NCBI RefSeq assembly: GCF_017639205.1
Contig: NZ_CP071139.1
Span: forward strand, 7,191,501-7,255,500
Length of the DNA stretch: 64,000 nt
From: Streptomyces nojiriensis
GTDB taxonomy: Bacteria; Actinomycetota; Actinomycetes; Streptomycetales; Streptomycetaceae
Reading direction: 5' to 3'
The position numbers and the translations under genes are program-made. Positions 10,675 to 19,510 of this stretch are shown here, one piece after another. Below the pieces are notes generated by a model. That model made no database searches, had not been told where the DNA came from, and saw only the letters and a list, made by a program, of their open reading frames with translations. The number at the start of each line of letters is the position of its first letter. The first letter of the stretch is position 1.

Positions 10675-12261
10675 TCACTGTTCGCGCAGCGGCACCGACA
10701 CGTAGCTGGGATCGGTGCGCGGCGAGGAGAAGGTCAGCTGCGCGCCGATGGGGTTGTGCTCGATGTAGAGCGGGTCGACGGTGTCGACGACGAGGGCGAG
10801 CCGGTGGCCTGCGGGGACGTCGTAGGCGGTGGAGAACAGCTCCAGGTCCACGCCGAAGCCCTGGCCGGGAGCCTTCCCGTGGAAGGTGTACGGGGCGTTG
10901 CTGACGAGCTTGCCGATGCCGAGCGGGCCGACGTCGTAGAGGTACGCGACGAAGGTGCCGTCGCCCTTGGTGGGGGTGACGGTGGTGTGCAGCTTCACGG
11001 TGCCGCGGATCCGGCGCGCCTCGGCGTAGCGCTGCGACTGCCAGACGGCCGCGAAGGCCCGGGGGAGGAGCGGGACGGAGGCGATCGGCGGCGCCTTCAC
11101 GAACTGGTCGAGGGCACTGGAGAGGAGGAGGATGCCGCCGTTGGCGCCGGAGTCGACATTGGCGAAGAGGTGCTCGCTGTCGGAGAGCGCCAGCTTCTCG
11201 GTGCCCCCGGAGCCGACCGACTTCCAGTCGGCGTAGCCCTCGTACCCGTTGTCGCTACGGGACTTGATCTGCACCGGGGCCTCGGTGTCGACGCCGTTGC
11301 GCTCGCCCTTGAGGTAGCGGTCGAACCAGCGGTGCGCGTTGGTCCAGGTGTCGTTGGGCAGCCCCAGCAGGCCGGTGCCCTCGGCGGTGGCGTGGTCCCC
11401 GGGGCGGAACTCCAGGCGCTTGGGGCCGGTCAGCCGCTCGTAGAACTTCGCGTACTGGTTGGGCGGGAAGATGGTGTCGCCCCAGGCGTTGCCGAGCATG
11501 ACGGCGGTGCCGTTGGCGTTGATCCGGTCCACCTGCTCGGAGGCCGAGCGCTTCCTGCCCCACTCGATCATCTGCTGCTCCTGGTCCAGCCGGGAGCCGA
11601 GGAAGTTGCCGAGGAGGGACTGGAGTTCGGGCCCGGGGCGGCCGGTGAGGTATCCGGCGGCGCCGAGCATCGCGGCGGCCTGGACGTGCTGGGTGCGGCC
11701 GGAGTAGATGGATTCGATGAGGTCGGCCCACCCGCTCATCGCGACCACGGCCTTGACGCGCGGATCGTGCGCGGAGGCCAGCAGGGTGATGCCGGCGGCG
11801 TACGAGACCCCGCCGAGGCCGATGCGGTCCGCGTCGGCGGGGGAGTTGGCGAGGGCCCAGTCGATGACGGCACTGACGTCGGCGATGTCCGGCGGCCCGG
11901 CCACCTCGATGCTGCCGCCGGAGAGCCAGAAGCCGCGGGAGGTGTAACTGACCACGACGTAACCGGAGTCGGCGAGCTTCTTGGCCTGGGCGAGGTACTC
12001 GGTCTGTGGCAGGCCCCAGCTGGTGGGCAGCACGATGAGCGGGTACGTACGGCCGCTCCCGGCCCCGGCCGGGGTGAAGACGTTGCCCTTGAGGGTGACT
12101 CCGCCGGAGCCGGGGATGTCGTGGAAGCGGATCTGCGCGGAGGCGTCGGCGGTGGCGGCCGGCCCGCCGGCGGGAGCCGCCTGGGCCTGGTGGGGGGCCA
12201 GGCCCAGGGCGGCTGCGGCCAGCAGGGTCGCCACGGCCGCGGCGGTGGTGGTGCGTCGCAT
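10675..12261 (-). CDS. CocE/NonD-type secreted alpha/beta-hydrolase (X-Pro dipeptidyl-peptidase S15-like)
   Basis: A 528-residue protein with a Sec-type signal peptide (MRRTTTAAAVATLLAAAALG...AQA), an S15/CocE alpha/beta-hydrolase domain, and a C-terminal jelly-roll domain (about residues 385-525). The nucleophile elbow is GGVSYAAG; the His is probably in GDHATAEG. Members hydrolyse esters or X-Pro peptides outside the cell; the substrate here is unknown. The start at 12261 is favoured because GAGGAG lies just upstream. The open frame continues to 12294. Confidence 0.85.
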   Translation of the reverse strand: MRRTTTAAAVATLLAAAALGLAPHQAQAAPAGGPAATADASAQIRFHDIPGSGGVTLKGNVFTPAGAGSGRTYPLIVLPTSWGLPQTEYLAQAKKLADSGYVVVSYTSRGFWLSGGSIEVAGPPDIADVSAVIDWALANSPADADRIGLGGVSYAAGITLLASAHDPRVKAVVAMSGWADLIESIYSGRTQHVQAAAMLGAAGYLTGRPGPELQSLLGNFLGSRLDQEQQMIEWGRKRSASEQVDRINANGTAVMLGNAWGDTIFPPNQYAKFYERLTGPKRLEFRPGDHATAEGTGLLGLPNDTWTNAHRWFDRYLKGERNGVDTEAPVQIKSRSDNGYEGYADWKSVGSGGTEKLALSDSEHLFANVDSGANGGILLLSSALDQFVKAPPIASVPLLPRAFAAVWQSQRYAEARRIRGTVKLHTTVTPTKGDGTFVAYLYDVGPLGIGKLVSNAPYTFHGKAPGQGFGVDLELFSTAYDVPAGHRLALVVDTVDPLYIEHNPIGAQLTFSSPRTDPSYVSVPLREQ

Positions 12262-12305
12262 CTCTCGCTCCTCGCGCGTGCGCCGGGTTGTCAAAGTGAC
12301 CCGAC

Positions 12306-12360
12306 GGTAACGGGAGCGTGTTACCCAACGTAGCCCGTGAGTAAGTTACGTGCCGGTAAC
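12306..12360 (-). promoter_or_regulatory. GTTAC/GTAAC repeat cluster ahead of the CocE-type gene
   Basis: Four GTTAC or GTAAC motifs lie at 12307-12311, 12320-12324, 12345-12349 and 12356-12360. The last pair is GTTACGTGCCGGTAAC, an exact fit to the GTnAC-n6-GTnAC form published for the AfsQ1 regulator, and is also an inverted repeat. The first pair is an inverted repeat with an 8-base gap. They lie 46-99 bases upstream of the hydrolase start, where a promoter would be expected. A TetR-type operator is the alternative reading. Confidence 0.4.
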
Positions 12361-12424
12361 GATTGGGCGGTCGCGGTCGCGGTCGCGGCGGCCCGCCCGC
12401 GGCGGACCAACTGCGGTGCGGCCG

Positions 12425-13618
12425 TCAGCCGTTCTGCGGGGCGCCGGACAGGGCGCTCTTGGCCTTCCACTGGTCCCACGACAGGTTCCACTCGCCGTAG
12501 CCGTTGCCGATGTCCGCGTTGCCCTTCGAGCCCTCGCCGACCACCTCGAAGGCGTCGCCGATCTGGGACTGTTCGAAGAACTCCTTGGCGTTGGCGTCGC
12601 TCATGCCCACGCAGCCGGAGCTGCTGTTGGCGCGGCCGAAGTTGCCCTCGTTCCACGGGGCGGCGTGCGCGTACATGCCGGACCAGGTGAGCCGCATCGA
12701 GTAATCGACCATCTTGTTGTAGGCGTTGTCCAGGCCCACCGTCTGGGAGTCCATCCGGATGGTGCCCTCCTTCGACATGATCACCATCTTCCCGGACCAG
12801 GAGGCCTTCTTCCCGCCGGGAGTGCCGGCCGAGATCGGGACCGTCTTGACCGTCTGGCCGTCCTGGCTCACCGACATCTTCTTGGTGTCGAGGCTGACCT
12901 GGATCCGGCGGTCCTTGCCGATCTTGAACTCGGTGTTGTAGTCCCGGGTGAACAGGCCGCCGCCCTTGCCGGAGTCGACGCCGTTCAGGTTCATCTCGAC
13001 CTTCACGTCCGTGCCGGACTTCCAGTAGTCCTTGGGTCGCCAGTCGACGCGGTCGTTGCCGGAGTAGTCCTTGATCCAGCCCCAGGAGCCCTCGCTGTTG
13101 TCCGAGGTGGTGACCTTGAGCTGCTTCTCGACCTCGGCCTTGTTCGCCACCGGGTTGTCGAAGACGAGCGACACGGGCATCGCCACGCCCACCGTGCTGC
13201 CCTTGGGGATGTTGATCGAGACCTTGTTCACCTTGTCGGCGGCGGTGGTCTTGAACTGGGTGGTGGCGCTCTGGCTGTCGGTGTTCTGCGCCTCGACCTT
13301 GTACTCCGCACCGGGCGGGGCGTTGCGCTCCGAGGTCCAGGTCTTCCCGTCGTCGGATATCTTCCCCGGCAGCTCGGCGCCCTTGGCGTCGGTCACCTTC
13401 ACCTGGGCCAGCTTGCCCTCGGCGACGGTCACCGTCACCGGCTGGCCCGCCTTGACCTGATCGCCCGTGAGGTTCACCGCGACGGCCATGGCCGCCTTCG
13501 GCTTCAGTTCGGCCGTGCCCTTGTCGTCGCCGCCACCGTCACTCCCGCCCGAGCAGGCGGTGAGCGAGGCGGCCAGAAGTGCGGTGCCCGCCATGGCGGT
13601 GCGGCGTATACGGCTCAA
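12425..13618 (-). CDS. L,D-transpeptidase lipoprotein (YkuD domain)
   Basis: A 397-residue lipoprotein with lipobox LTAC and lipid-bearing Cys22, two Ig-like domains in the middle (roughly residues 40-230), and a C-terminal YkuD domain. The catalytic motif is SSSGCVGMSDANA with Cys336, preceded by HAAPWNEGNFG. This is the LdtMt2-like layout of actinobacteria; it makes 3-3 peptidoglycan cross-links or attaches proteins at the outer face of the membrane. It is divergent from a FemX-like gene across a repeat-rich promoter gap. Confidence 0.93.
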   Translation of the reverse strand: MSRIRRTAMAGTALLAASLTACSGGSDGGGDDKGTAELKPKAAMAVAVNLTGDQVKAGQPVTVTVAEGKLAQVKVTDAKGAELPGKISDDGKTWTSERNAPPGAEYKVEAQNTDSQSATTQFKTTAADKVNKVSINIPKGSTVGVAMPVSLVFDNPVANKAEVEKQLKVTTSDNSEGSWGWIKDYSGNDRVDWRPKDYWKSGTDVKVEMNLNGVDSGKGGGLFTRDYNTEFKIGKDRRIQVSLDTKKMSVSQDGQTVKTVPISAGTPGGKKASWSGKMVIMSKEGTIRMDSQTVGLDNAYNKMVDYSMRLTWSGMYAHAAPWNEGNFGRANSSSGCVGMSDANAKEFFEQSQIGDAFEVVGEGSKGNADIGNGYGEWNLSWDQWKAKSALSGAPQNG

Positions 13619-13746
13619 CGAAGGGCCCCTTCGAGTGGTGGTGGCGATGAACGTTCACAAAAGGAGATGCGAACGAGGCGACTTTAGGTTCCGCATTCGG
13701 TGGAAAAGCTCGTCCTCAGGCTTGTGACATCGACCGCAGCGAAACG

Positions 13747-13784
13747 GTCATCATTCGGTCACAAACGTTGCGCACTTCGGTCAC
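13747..13784. promoter_or_regulatory. Phased GTCA repeats in the ldt/femX divergent promoter
   Basis: GTCAT at 13747-13751, GTCAC at 13758-13762 and GTCAC at 13780-13784 are spaced by 11 and 22 bases, i.e. on one face of the DNA. The first pair, GTCAT-n6-GTCAC, is one base from the GTnAC-n6-GTnAC form reported for AfsQ1. Such 11-bp direct repeats are typical of OmpR-family response regulators, and one is encoded 3 kb downstream. Confidence 0.4.
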
Positions 13785-13790
13785 GGGCGG

Positions 13791-13812
13791 CTGTGAGAGT
13801 CCTGTGAGAGAC
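13791..13812. promoter_or_regulatory. Tandem 11-bp direct repeat ahead of femX-like gene
   Basis: CTGTGAGAGTC (13791-13801) is followed directly by CTGTGAGAGAC (13802-13812). The 11-bp period matches response-regulator binding geometry. It lies about 30 bases upstream of the GTG start at 13842 and may overlap the promoter. Confidence 0.4.
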
Positions 13813-13841
13813 CGTCAGGACGAACAGGAAGGCTGTCGGCC

Positions 13842-15011
13842 GTGTGTGCACTGCTCGTGAACCCCGCCCAGCAGGACCATGACCAGGACGGGCAGCTCCG
13901 GGTGCGCGCCCTGTCCGTCACCGAATACCAGACCTTCCTCCACTGGAACGGGGGCGCGAGCTTTCTCCAGTACCCGTCCTGGGCCCGGGTAAAGGACCTC
14001 TGGCGCTCCGAAAGGGTCGGATGGCACTATCCGGACGGTGAGATTCAGGGAGCCGGGCTCGTTCTCTACCGGCAATTCCCCGGCACGCGGAAATACTTCG
14101 CCTATCTCCCCGAAGGGCCCGTCGTCGACTGGTCCGACCCGCACATCGACCGCTGGCTGAACCCGCTCCTGCGGCACCTGCGCGCCTCCGGCGCCTTCGC
14201 GGTCCGCATCGGCCCCACCCCCGCCTACCGCCGCTGGGACGCGGCCACCGCCAAGGCGGCGACCGGGCCCGGACGGCAGATCTCCGACGTGCTCGCCACG
14301 GAGGTCGACCCGGTGGGCGCCGCCCTCGCCGACCGGTTGCGCACCCGCGGCTGGCACCGCTGCGGCGGCGAGGACGACGGCGACGCCCAGCCCCGCCACG
14401 TCTTCCGCGTGCCGCTGGCCGGCCGCACCCTCGACGAGGTGTGGTCGGGTCTCAACCAGGAATGGCGGCGCAACGTACGCAAGGCCACGAAGGCCGGTGT
14501 GGAGACGGTCATCGGCACCTTCGCCGACCTGCCCGAGTTCTACCGGCTGCTGCGCATCACCGAGGAGCGCGACGGCTTCCGCCTCGGCCGCTCCCTCGCG
14601 TACTACGAGCAGCAGTACCGGGTCCTGAACGAGGAACAGCCCGGCCGCATGCGGCTCTACCTGGGCGTCCACCGGGGGGAGATCCTCGCCGCCCACACGA
14701 TGATCGCCGCCGGCAACCGGGTCTGGTACCAGACGGGTGCCTCCGCCGACCACCGCCGCGAGGTACGGCCCAGCAACGCCCTGCAGTGGCGCATGATGTG
14801 CGACGCCCACGCCCTCGGAGCGGACGAATACGACATGCGCGGGGTACCCTCCACCCTCGACCCCGACGAACGATCTTTCGGGCTGCTGCGCTGGAAGCTC
14901 GGCACCGGCGGACAGGTCGTCGAAACGCTCGGAGAGTGGGAGATACCGATGGACGGAGTCGCCAACGCGGCGCTCTACAAGGCGTTCCAGGCCTACCTGG
15001 CCCGCCGGTGA
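13842..15011 (+). CDS. FemX-like lipid II peptidoglycan bridge aminoacyltransferase
   Basis: A 389-residue FemABX-family protein, made of two GNAT-like subdomains. The N-terminal part has FLQYPSWARVKDLWRSERVGW, and a central basic segment NQEWRRNVRKATKAGVETV is typical of the family; the second fold includes HTMIAAGNRVWYQTGAS. Family members add the first Gly or other amino acid of the peptidoglycan cross-bridge to lipid II using aminoacyl-tRNA on the inner face of the membrane. The GTG start at 13842 is the first in frame. Its stop overlaps the MurJ start, linking bridge addition and lipid II flipping. Confidence 0.88.
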   Translation: MCALLVNPAQQDHDQDGQLRVRALSVTEYQTFLHWNGGASFLQYPSWARVKDLWRSERVGWHYPDGEIQGAGLVLYRQFPGTRKYFAYLPEGPVVDWSDPHIDRWLNPLLRHLRASGAFAVRIGPTPAYRRWDAATAKAATGPGRQISDVLATEVDPVGAALADRLRTRGWHRCGGEDDGDAQPRHVFRVPLAGRTLDEVWSGLNQEWRRNVRKATKAGVETVIGTFADLPEFYRLLRITEERDGFRLGRSLAYYEQQYRVLNEEQPGRMRLYLGVHRGEILAAHTMIAAGNRVWYQTGASADHRREVRPSNALQWRMMCDAHALGADEYDMRGVPSTLDPDERSFGLLRWKLGTGGQVVETLGEWEIPMDGVANAALYKAFQAYLARR

Positions 15012-16690
15012 CGGCCACCGACACCGAAACCGGCACCAGAGCGGCCGCGGCTGCGGAAGCCGCCGACGCGCCGTCCGGGAAGACCTCGGTACTGCGCAGC
15101 GGCGCACTCATGGCGGCCGGCTCGATCGTCTCCCGCGCCACCGGCTTCATCCGCTCCGCCGTCGTCGTCGCGGCGCTGGGCACCGGACTCCTCGGCGACG
15201 GCTACGCCGTCGCCAACACGGTCCCGAACATCATCTACATCCTGCTCATCGGAGGCGCGCTCAACGCCGTCTTCGTACCCGAGCTCGTCCGGGCCGCCAA
15301 GGAGCACGCGGACGGCGGATCCGCCTACACCGACCGGCTGCTCACCGCCTGCACCGCCGCCCTCGTGGTGCTCACCACCGTCGCCGTCCTCGCCGCCCCG
15401 CTGATCGTCTCGGTGTACACCGACTACGACGGCGCCCAGGCGGCCACCACCGTGGCGCTGGCCAGGTACTGCCTGCCACAGATCCTCTTCTACGGACTCT
15501 TCACCCTGCTCGGGCAGGTGCTGAACGCCCGCGGCCGGTTCGGCGCGATGATGTGGACCCCCGTCCTCAACAACCTCGTCATCATCGGCGTCTTCGGGCT
15601 CTTCCTCTACGTCTCCCACGACGGGGCGGCCGGACTCACCGCCGCCGAGACCCGCCTCCTGGGCCTCGGCACCACCATCGGCATCGTCATCCAGGCCCTC
15701 GCCCTCGTCCCCTCGCTGCGCGCCGCCCGCTTCCGCTGGCGCCCCCGCTTCGACTGGCGCGGCAGCGGCCTCGGCCGCCCACTGCGCAACGCGGGCTGGC
15801 TGGTCATGCTCGTCCTCACCAACCAGCTCGCCTACTGGGTCGTCACCCGGCTCTCCACCACCACCGGACAGCACGCAGTGGAAGCCGGACTCGCGGGCGG
15901 CGCCGGCTACACCGCCTACAGCAACGCCTACCAGCTGTGGATCGTCCCGCAGGGCATCATCACCGTCTCCCTCGTGACCGCCCTGATGCCCCGGATGAGC
16001 GCGGCCGCCACCGACGGCGACCTCGGCGCCGTACGCCGCGACATCTCCTACGCCCTGCGCTCCAGCGCCGCCCTCGTCGTGCCCGCCGCCGCGCTCTTCG
16101 CCGCCCTCGCCCCCTGGGTGATGGGCAGCGTCTTCGAGTACGGCCGCACCGGCGCCGCCGACATCGAGGTCATGGCGGGCATCCTCATCGCCTTCGCGCC
16201 CGGCCTGATCGCCTACTCCGCGCAGTACGTGCTCTCGCGCGGCTTCTACGCCCTCTCCGACACCCGGACCCCCTTCCTCCTCAACCTGGTCATCGCCGCG
16301 CTCACCGCCGGCCTGTCCGCCGCCGCCTACTTCCTGCTGTCCCCGCGCTGGGCCGCCACCGGCATGGCCGCGGCCTCCTCCGTCGCCTTCCTCGCGGGCG
16401 CCGCCCTCACCGCCCACACCCTCGCGCGCCGGCTCGGCCCGCGCGCGGGCACCCGTACCGAACGGCGCACGACCGCCGTACGGACCCACCTGCGGCTGCT
16501 GGCCGCCTGCGTACCGGCGGCCGGCGCCGGGTACGCGGCCGCCCGCGCCGCCGACCCGTTCGGCGACTTCGCCGCGGTCGGGGCGGGAACCGCCGCACTG
16601 GCCCTGGTCGTCGTCATCCTCGCCGGGCCACTGCGCCTGACGGAGATCACCGACATGCTGAACTCCCTGTGGCGCAGGATCGGCCGATAG
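15008..16690 (+). CDS. murJ: Lipid II flippase MurJ/MviN
   Basis: A 560-residue membrane protein with about fourteen transmembrane helices and the MviN/MurJ N-terminal pattern SIVSRATGFIRSAVVVAALG followed by DGYAVANTVPNIIYILLIGG. It moves lipid II across the cytoplasmic membrane. The first 30 residues are a soluble Thr/Ala-rich extension and, unlike mycobacterial MviN, there is no C-terminal pseudokinase. The GTG at 15008 overlaps the stop of the FemX-like gene (GTGA). Confidence 0.92.
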   Translation: MTATDTETGTRAAAAAEAADAPSGKTSVLRSGALMAAGSIVSRATGFIRSAVVVAALGTGLLGDGYAVANTVPNIIYILLIGGALNAVFVPELVRAAKEHADGGSAYTDRLLTACTAALVVLTTVAVLAAPLIVSVYTDYDGAQAATTVALARYCLPQILFYGLFTLLGQVLNARGRFGAMMWTPVLNNLVIIGVFGLFLYVSHDGAAGLTAAETRLLGLGTTIGIVIQALALVPSLRAARFRWRPRFDWRGSGLGRPLRNAGWLVMLVLTNQLAYWVVTRLSTTTGQHAVEAGLAGGAGYTAYSNAYQLWIVPQGIITVSLVTALMPRMSAAATDGDLGAVRRDISYALRSSAALVVPAAALFAALAPWVMGSVFEYGRTGAADIEVMAGILIAFAPGLIAYSAQYVLSRGFYALSDTRTPFLLNLVIAALTAGLSAAAYFLLSPRWAATGMAAASSVAFLAGAALTAHTLARRLGPRAGTRTERRTTAVRTHLRLLAACVPAAGAGYAAARAADPFGDFAAVGAGTAALALVVVILAGPLRLTEITDMLNSLWRRIGR

Positions 16691-16730
16691 CGGGAGGCAG
16701 GCCCCGCAACACCTTTGGGATACTGACCGG

Positions 16731-17414
16731 ATGCCACGCGTACTGCTGATCGAGGACGACCCTTCCATCCGCGAGGGGGTCGGCCTCGGCCTGCGCCGCC
16801 GGGGCCACGACGTGAGTTCCGCCGAGACCGGCGAGGAAGGGCTGGCGCTGATGGGCGGCTTCCGCCCCGAACTCGTCCTGCTCGACCTGATGCTGCCCGG
16901 GATCAACGGCGTCCAGGTCTGCCGCCGCATCCGCGAGACCAGCCAGGTGCCGATCATCATGCTCACCGCCCGCGGCGACGACTTCGACATAGTCGTCGGC
17001 CTGGAGGCCGGCGCCGACGACTACATCGTCAAACCCGCCCGCACCGAGGTCATCGAGGCCCGCATCAAAGCCGTACTGCGCCGGCTCAGCGACCCCGTGG
17101 GCACCCGCCCCGGGGTCGAGCAGCACGGTGAGCTGACCATCGACCGTGCCGGGCTGAGCGTCGCGAAGAGCGGCGAGCGCGTGCCCCTCGCCCCCAGCGA
17201 GATCAAGCTCCTGCTGCACCTGTCGGCCTCGCCCGAGCAGGTCTTCTCCCGCCAGCAACTCCTCGAATACGTCTGGGACCACAGCTACCACGCCGACGCC
17301 CGGCTCGTGGACGCCTGCGTGCGCCGGCTGCGCACCAAGGTCGAGGACCCCGACGCGAGCCCCCGCTACATACAGACCGTGCGCGGCTTCGGCTACCGCT
17401 TCGGTCCCCTGTAG
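16731..17414 (+). CDS. OmpR-family response regulator (AfsQ1-like)
   Basis: A 227-residue regulator with receiver domain (acidic pocket E8-D9-D10, phospho-acceptor Asp52, Thr79, Lys101) and a C-terminal winged helix (SEIKLLLHLSASPEQVFSRQ...VRGFGYRFG). By memory it resembles AfsQ1 of Streptomyces coelicolor more than CseB or PhoP, and the order regulator, kinase, lipoprotein matches afsQ1-afsQ2-afsQ3; no sigQ-like gene is adjacent, so orthology is uncertain. A GATACT box six bases ahead of the ATG could give a leaderless mRNA. It follows murJ by 40 bases. Confidence 0.9.
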   Translation: MPRVLLIEDDPSIREGVGLGLRRRGHDVSSAETGEEGLALMGGFRPELVLLDLMLPGINGVQVCRRIRETSQVPIIMLTARGDDFDIVVGLEAGADDYIVKPARTEVIEARIKAVLRRLSDPVGTRPGVEQHGELTIDRAGLSVAKSGERVPLAPSEIKLLLHLSASPEQVFSRQQLLEYVWDHSYHADARLVDACVRRLRTKVEDPDASPRYIQTVRGFGYRFGPL

Positions 17415-17420
17415 GCGGCC

Positions 17421-18866
17421 GTGAGACGCATCGCGCCGCTGGGCCTGCGCACCCGACTGATCGCGGCCTTCCTGCTGGTCGCCGCGATCAGCGCGGTGAC
17501 CACCGCCGCCCTCACCTACCAGCAGGCGCGCAACGCGATCCTCAAGCAGACCCAGGACACCGCCATCAGCACCCTGCGGGACCAGGTCGAGCAGCAGGAG
17601 TTCCGCCTTCCGCTGGACCAGGCGGAGCTCCAGCGCATCGTCATCGAACTCGGCAAGCGCGGCAAACCGCACCCGTGGATCATCTTCGGCGAGTACGGCA
17701 GCGTGCGGGTCTCCACCAACCCCGGCACGCCGACCTCCAGCGTGATCACCGACAACCTGCGCGAGAAGGTCCGCCGCCACGACTACACCGCCTTCCAGCG
17801 GGTCGAGGACGCGCGCGGCAACCCGTGGCTCACCATCGGCGTCCCCGCCCTCTTCGAACACAACGGCTTCAGCGAATCCACCGGAGCCGTCTTCTACGCC
17901 AGCGTCCCGCTCTCCACCGAGAAGCAGACCGTGGAGGCCATGGTCGACGCCGCCAAGCAGGGCGCCGTCCCGGGTCTGGCCATCGCCATCGTGCCCGCGC
18001 TGCTGGCCGCCCGCAGTGTGCTGCGGCCGGTCCGCGACATGCGCCGGGCCGCCCAGCACCTCGGCCGCGGCCGCCTCGACACCCGGATCGAGGTCCGGGG
18101 CGCCGACGAGCTCGCCGGACTCGCCCGCACCTTCAACGAGACCGCACGCGCCCTGGAACAGTCCGTGAGCGAGCTCCAGGACGCGGAGATCCGCGCCCGC
18201 CGCTTCGCCTCCGACGTCTCCCACGAACTGCGCACCCCCCTCGCCGGGATGCTCGCCGTCACCGAGGTCCTCGACGAGGACGCCGAACGCCTCGACGCCG
18301 ACACCGCCAAGGCCCTGCGCCTGGTCAGCGCCGAGACGGGCAAGCTCGCCGTCCTCGTCGAGGACCTGATGGAGATCTCCCGCTTCGACGCCCGGGCCGC
18401 CGAGCTCAACCTCGACGACGTGGACATCGCCGAAGCCGTCCGCAAGACCCTGGAGCGCCGCCACTGGGTCGACGACCGCATCGTCGCCGAGCTGCCGGAC
18501 CAGGTGCGCGCCCGGCTCGACCCGCGCCGCTTCGACGTCGTCCTCGCCAACCTCGTCGGCAATGCCCTGCGGCACGGCGGCGCCCCCGTACGCATCACCG
18601 TGCGGACCGCGCCGGGCGAGGGCGGCGAACGGCTGCTGATCGAAGTCGCCGACAGCGGACCCGGCATCGCCCCCGAGGTGCTGCCGCACATCTTCGACCG
18701 CTTCTTCAAGGCCGACGCGGCCAGGACCCGCTCCGCCGGCAGCGGTCTCGGCCTCGCCATCACCCTGGAGAACGTCCGCCTGCACGGCGGAACCCTCCTC
18801 GCGGCCAACGGGTCGGCCGGGGGAGCGGTCTTCACCCTCGACATGCCGCTGGAGGCCCGCGTATGA
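17421..18866 (+). CDS. Sensor histidine kinase
   Basis: A 481-residue membrane kinase: TM1 at about residues 12-33, an extracytoplasmic sensor of about 140 residues, TM2 at about 175-195, HAMP (SVLRPVRDMRRAAQHLGRGR), HisKA with phospho-accepting His268 in SDVSHELRTPLAG, N box ANLVGNALRHG, G boxes VADSGPGIAPE and GSGLGLAI. It starts with GTG six bases after the regulator stop and overlaps the downstream lipoprotein start (ATGA). It is the evident partner of the adjacent regulator; the neighbouring lipid II and transpeptidase genes suggest envelope sensing. Confidence 0.92.
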   Translation: MRRIAPLGLRTRLIAAFLLVAAISAVTTAALTYQQARNAILKQTQDTAISTLRDQVEQQEFRLPLDQAELQRIVIELGKRGKPHPWIIFGEYGSVRVSTNPGTPTSSVITDNLREKVRRHDYTAFQRVEDARGNPWLTIGVPALFEHNGFSESTGAVFYASVPLSTEKQTVEAMVDAAKQGAVPGLAIAIVPALLAARSVLRPVRDMRRAAQHLGRGRLDTRIEVRGADELAGLARTFNETARALEQSVSELQDAEIRARRFASDVSHELRTPLAGMLAVTEVLDEDAERLDADTAKALRLVSAETGKLAVLVEDLMEISRFDARAAELNLDDVDIAEAVRKTLERRHWVDDRIVAELPDQVRARLDPRRFDVVLANLVGNALRHGGAPVRITVRTAPGEGGERLLIEVADSGPGIAPEVLPHIFDRFFKADAARTRSAGSGLGLAITLENVRLHGGTLLAANGSAGGAVFTLDMPLEARV

Positions 18867-19441
18867 CAGGGCGCAGGACGAGGACGAGGACCAGGACGGG
18901 GACGCGGACGGGGACGCGGACGGGGTCCCGGGCGGCCGCGGCCACGGCGGCGCTGGTGAGCTGCGCCCTGCTGCTCACCGGATGCGGGATCAAACGCAGC
19001 GGGGTCATCGACAGCGGCCACGCCGCCACCGTCAAGGTCGCCGACGGCAAGAACAGCACCTATCTCTACTTCCTCTCCAAGGAGGGCGACCGGCTCGTCC
19101 CGGCGCCGTTCAGCTTCCTGGCGGGCTACGACCTCAATCCCGCGGTGCTGCTGCACCTGCTGCTGGAAGGCCCCCGAGGCCGGGCCGGCGAGGCCGGGCT
19201 CACCACGGGGCTGCCCAAGCTGCCGGCCGGCTCGGGGTCGGAGAAGCTCTCGGTGAGCCCGAGCCCGCACGCCGGGATGACGGTCAAGGTGCCGTTCGCC
19301 GTGGGCGATCTGTCGGCACTGGCCCGCATGCAGCTCGTGTGCACCATCGGCGTCTCCGCCGTGAAGGACACCCTCAGCCCCGTCACCCTGCAGGGCAGCG
19401 ACACCACCCTCGCCCCTGCCGAATGCGACCTGAAGCGCTGA
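18863..19441 (+). CDS. Lipoprotein associated with the two-component system
   Basis: A 192-residue lipoprotein with lipobox LTGC and Cys41. The n-region is unusually long and built of Arg-Thr and Gly-Thr repeats encoded by near-perfect tandem DNA repeats (18875-18930). The mature part resembles a GerMN-type small domain (YLYFLSKEGDRLVPAPFSF). The ATG overlaps the kinase stop. In AfsQ- and Cse-type systems a lipoprotein modulates the sensor from outside, so an accessory role for this one is plausible but inferred. A later in-frame start cannot be excluded; none gives a better ribosome site. Confidence 0.8.
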   Translation: MTGRRTRTRTRTGTRTGTRTGSRAAAATAALVSCALLLTGCGIKRSGVIDSGHAATVKVADGKNSTYLYFLSKEGDRLVPAPFSFLAGYDLNPAVLLHLLLEGPRGRAGEAGLTTGLPKLPAGSGSEKLSVSPSPHAGMTVKVPFAVGDLSALARMQLVCTIGVSAVKDTLSPVTLQGSDTTLAPAECDLKR

Positions 19442-19510
19442 CGGGCTCGTAGGTACCGGGCCGCGACCGCGCCCTTGCGGTCAGGGCCGCGCACCCGTCA
19501 CGGTGGCCCC

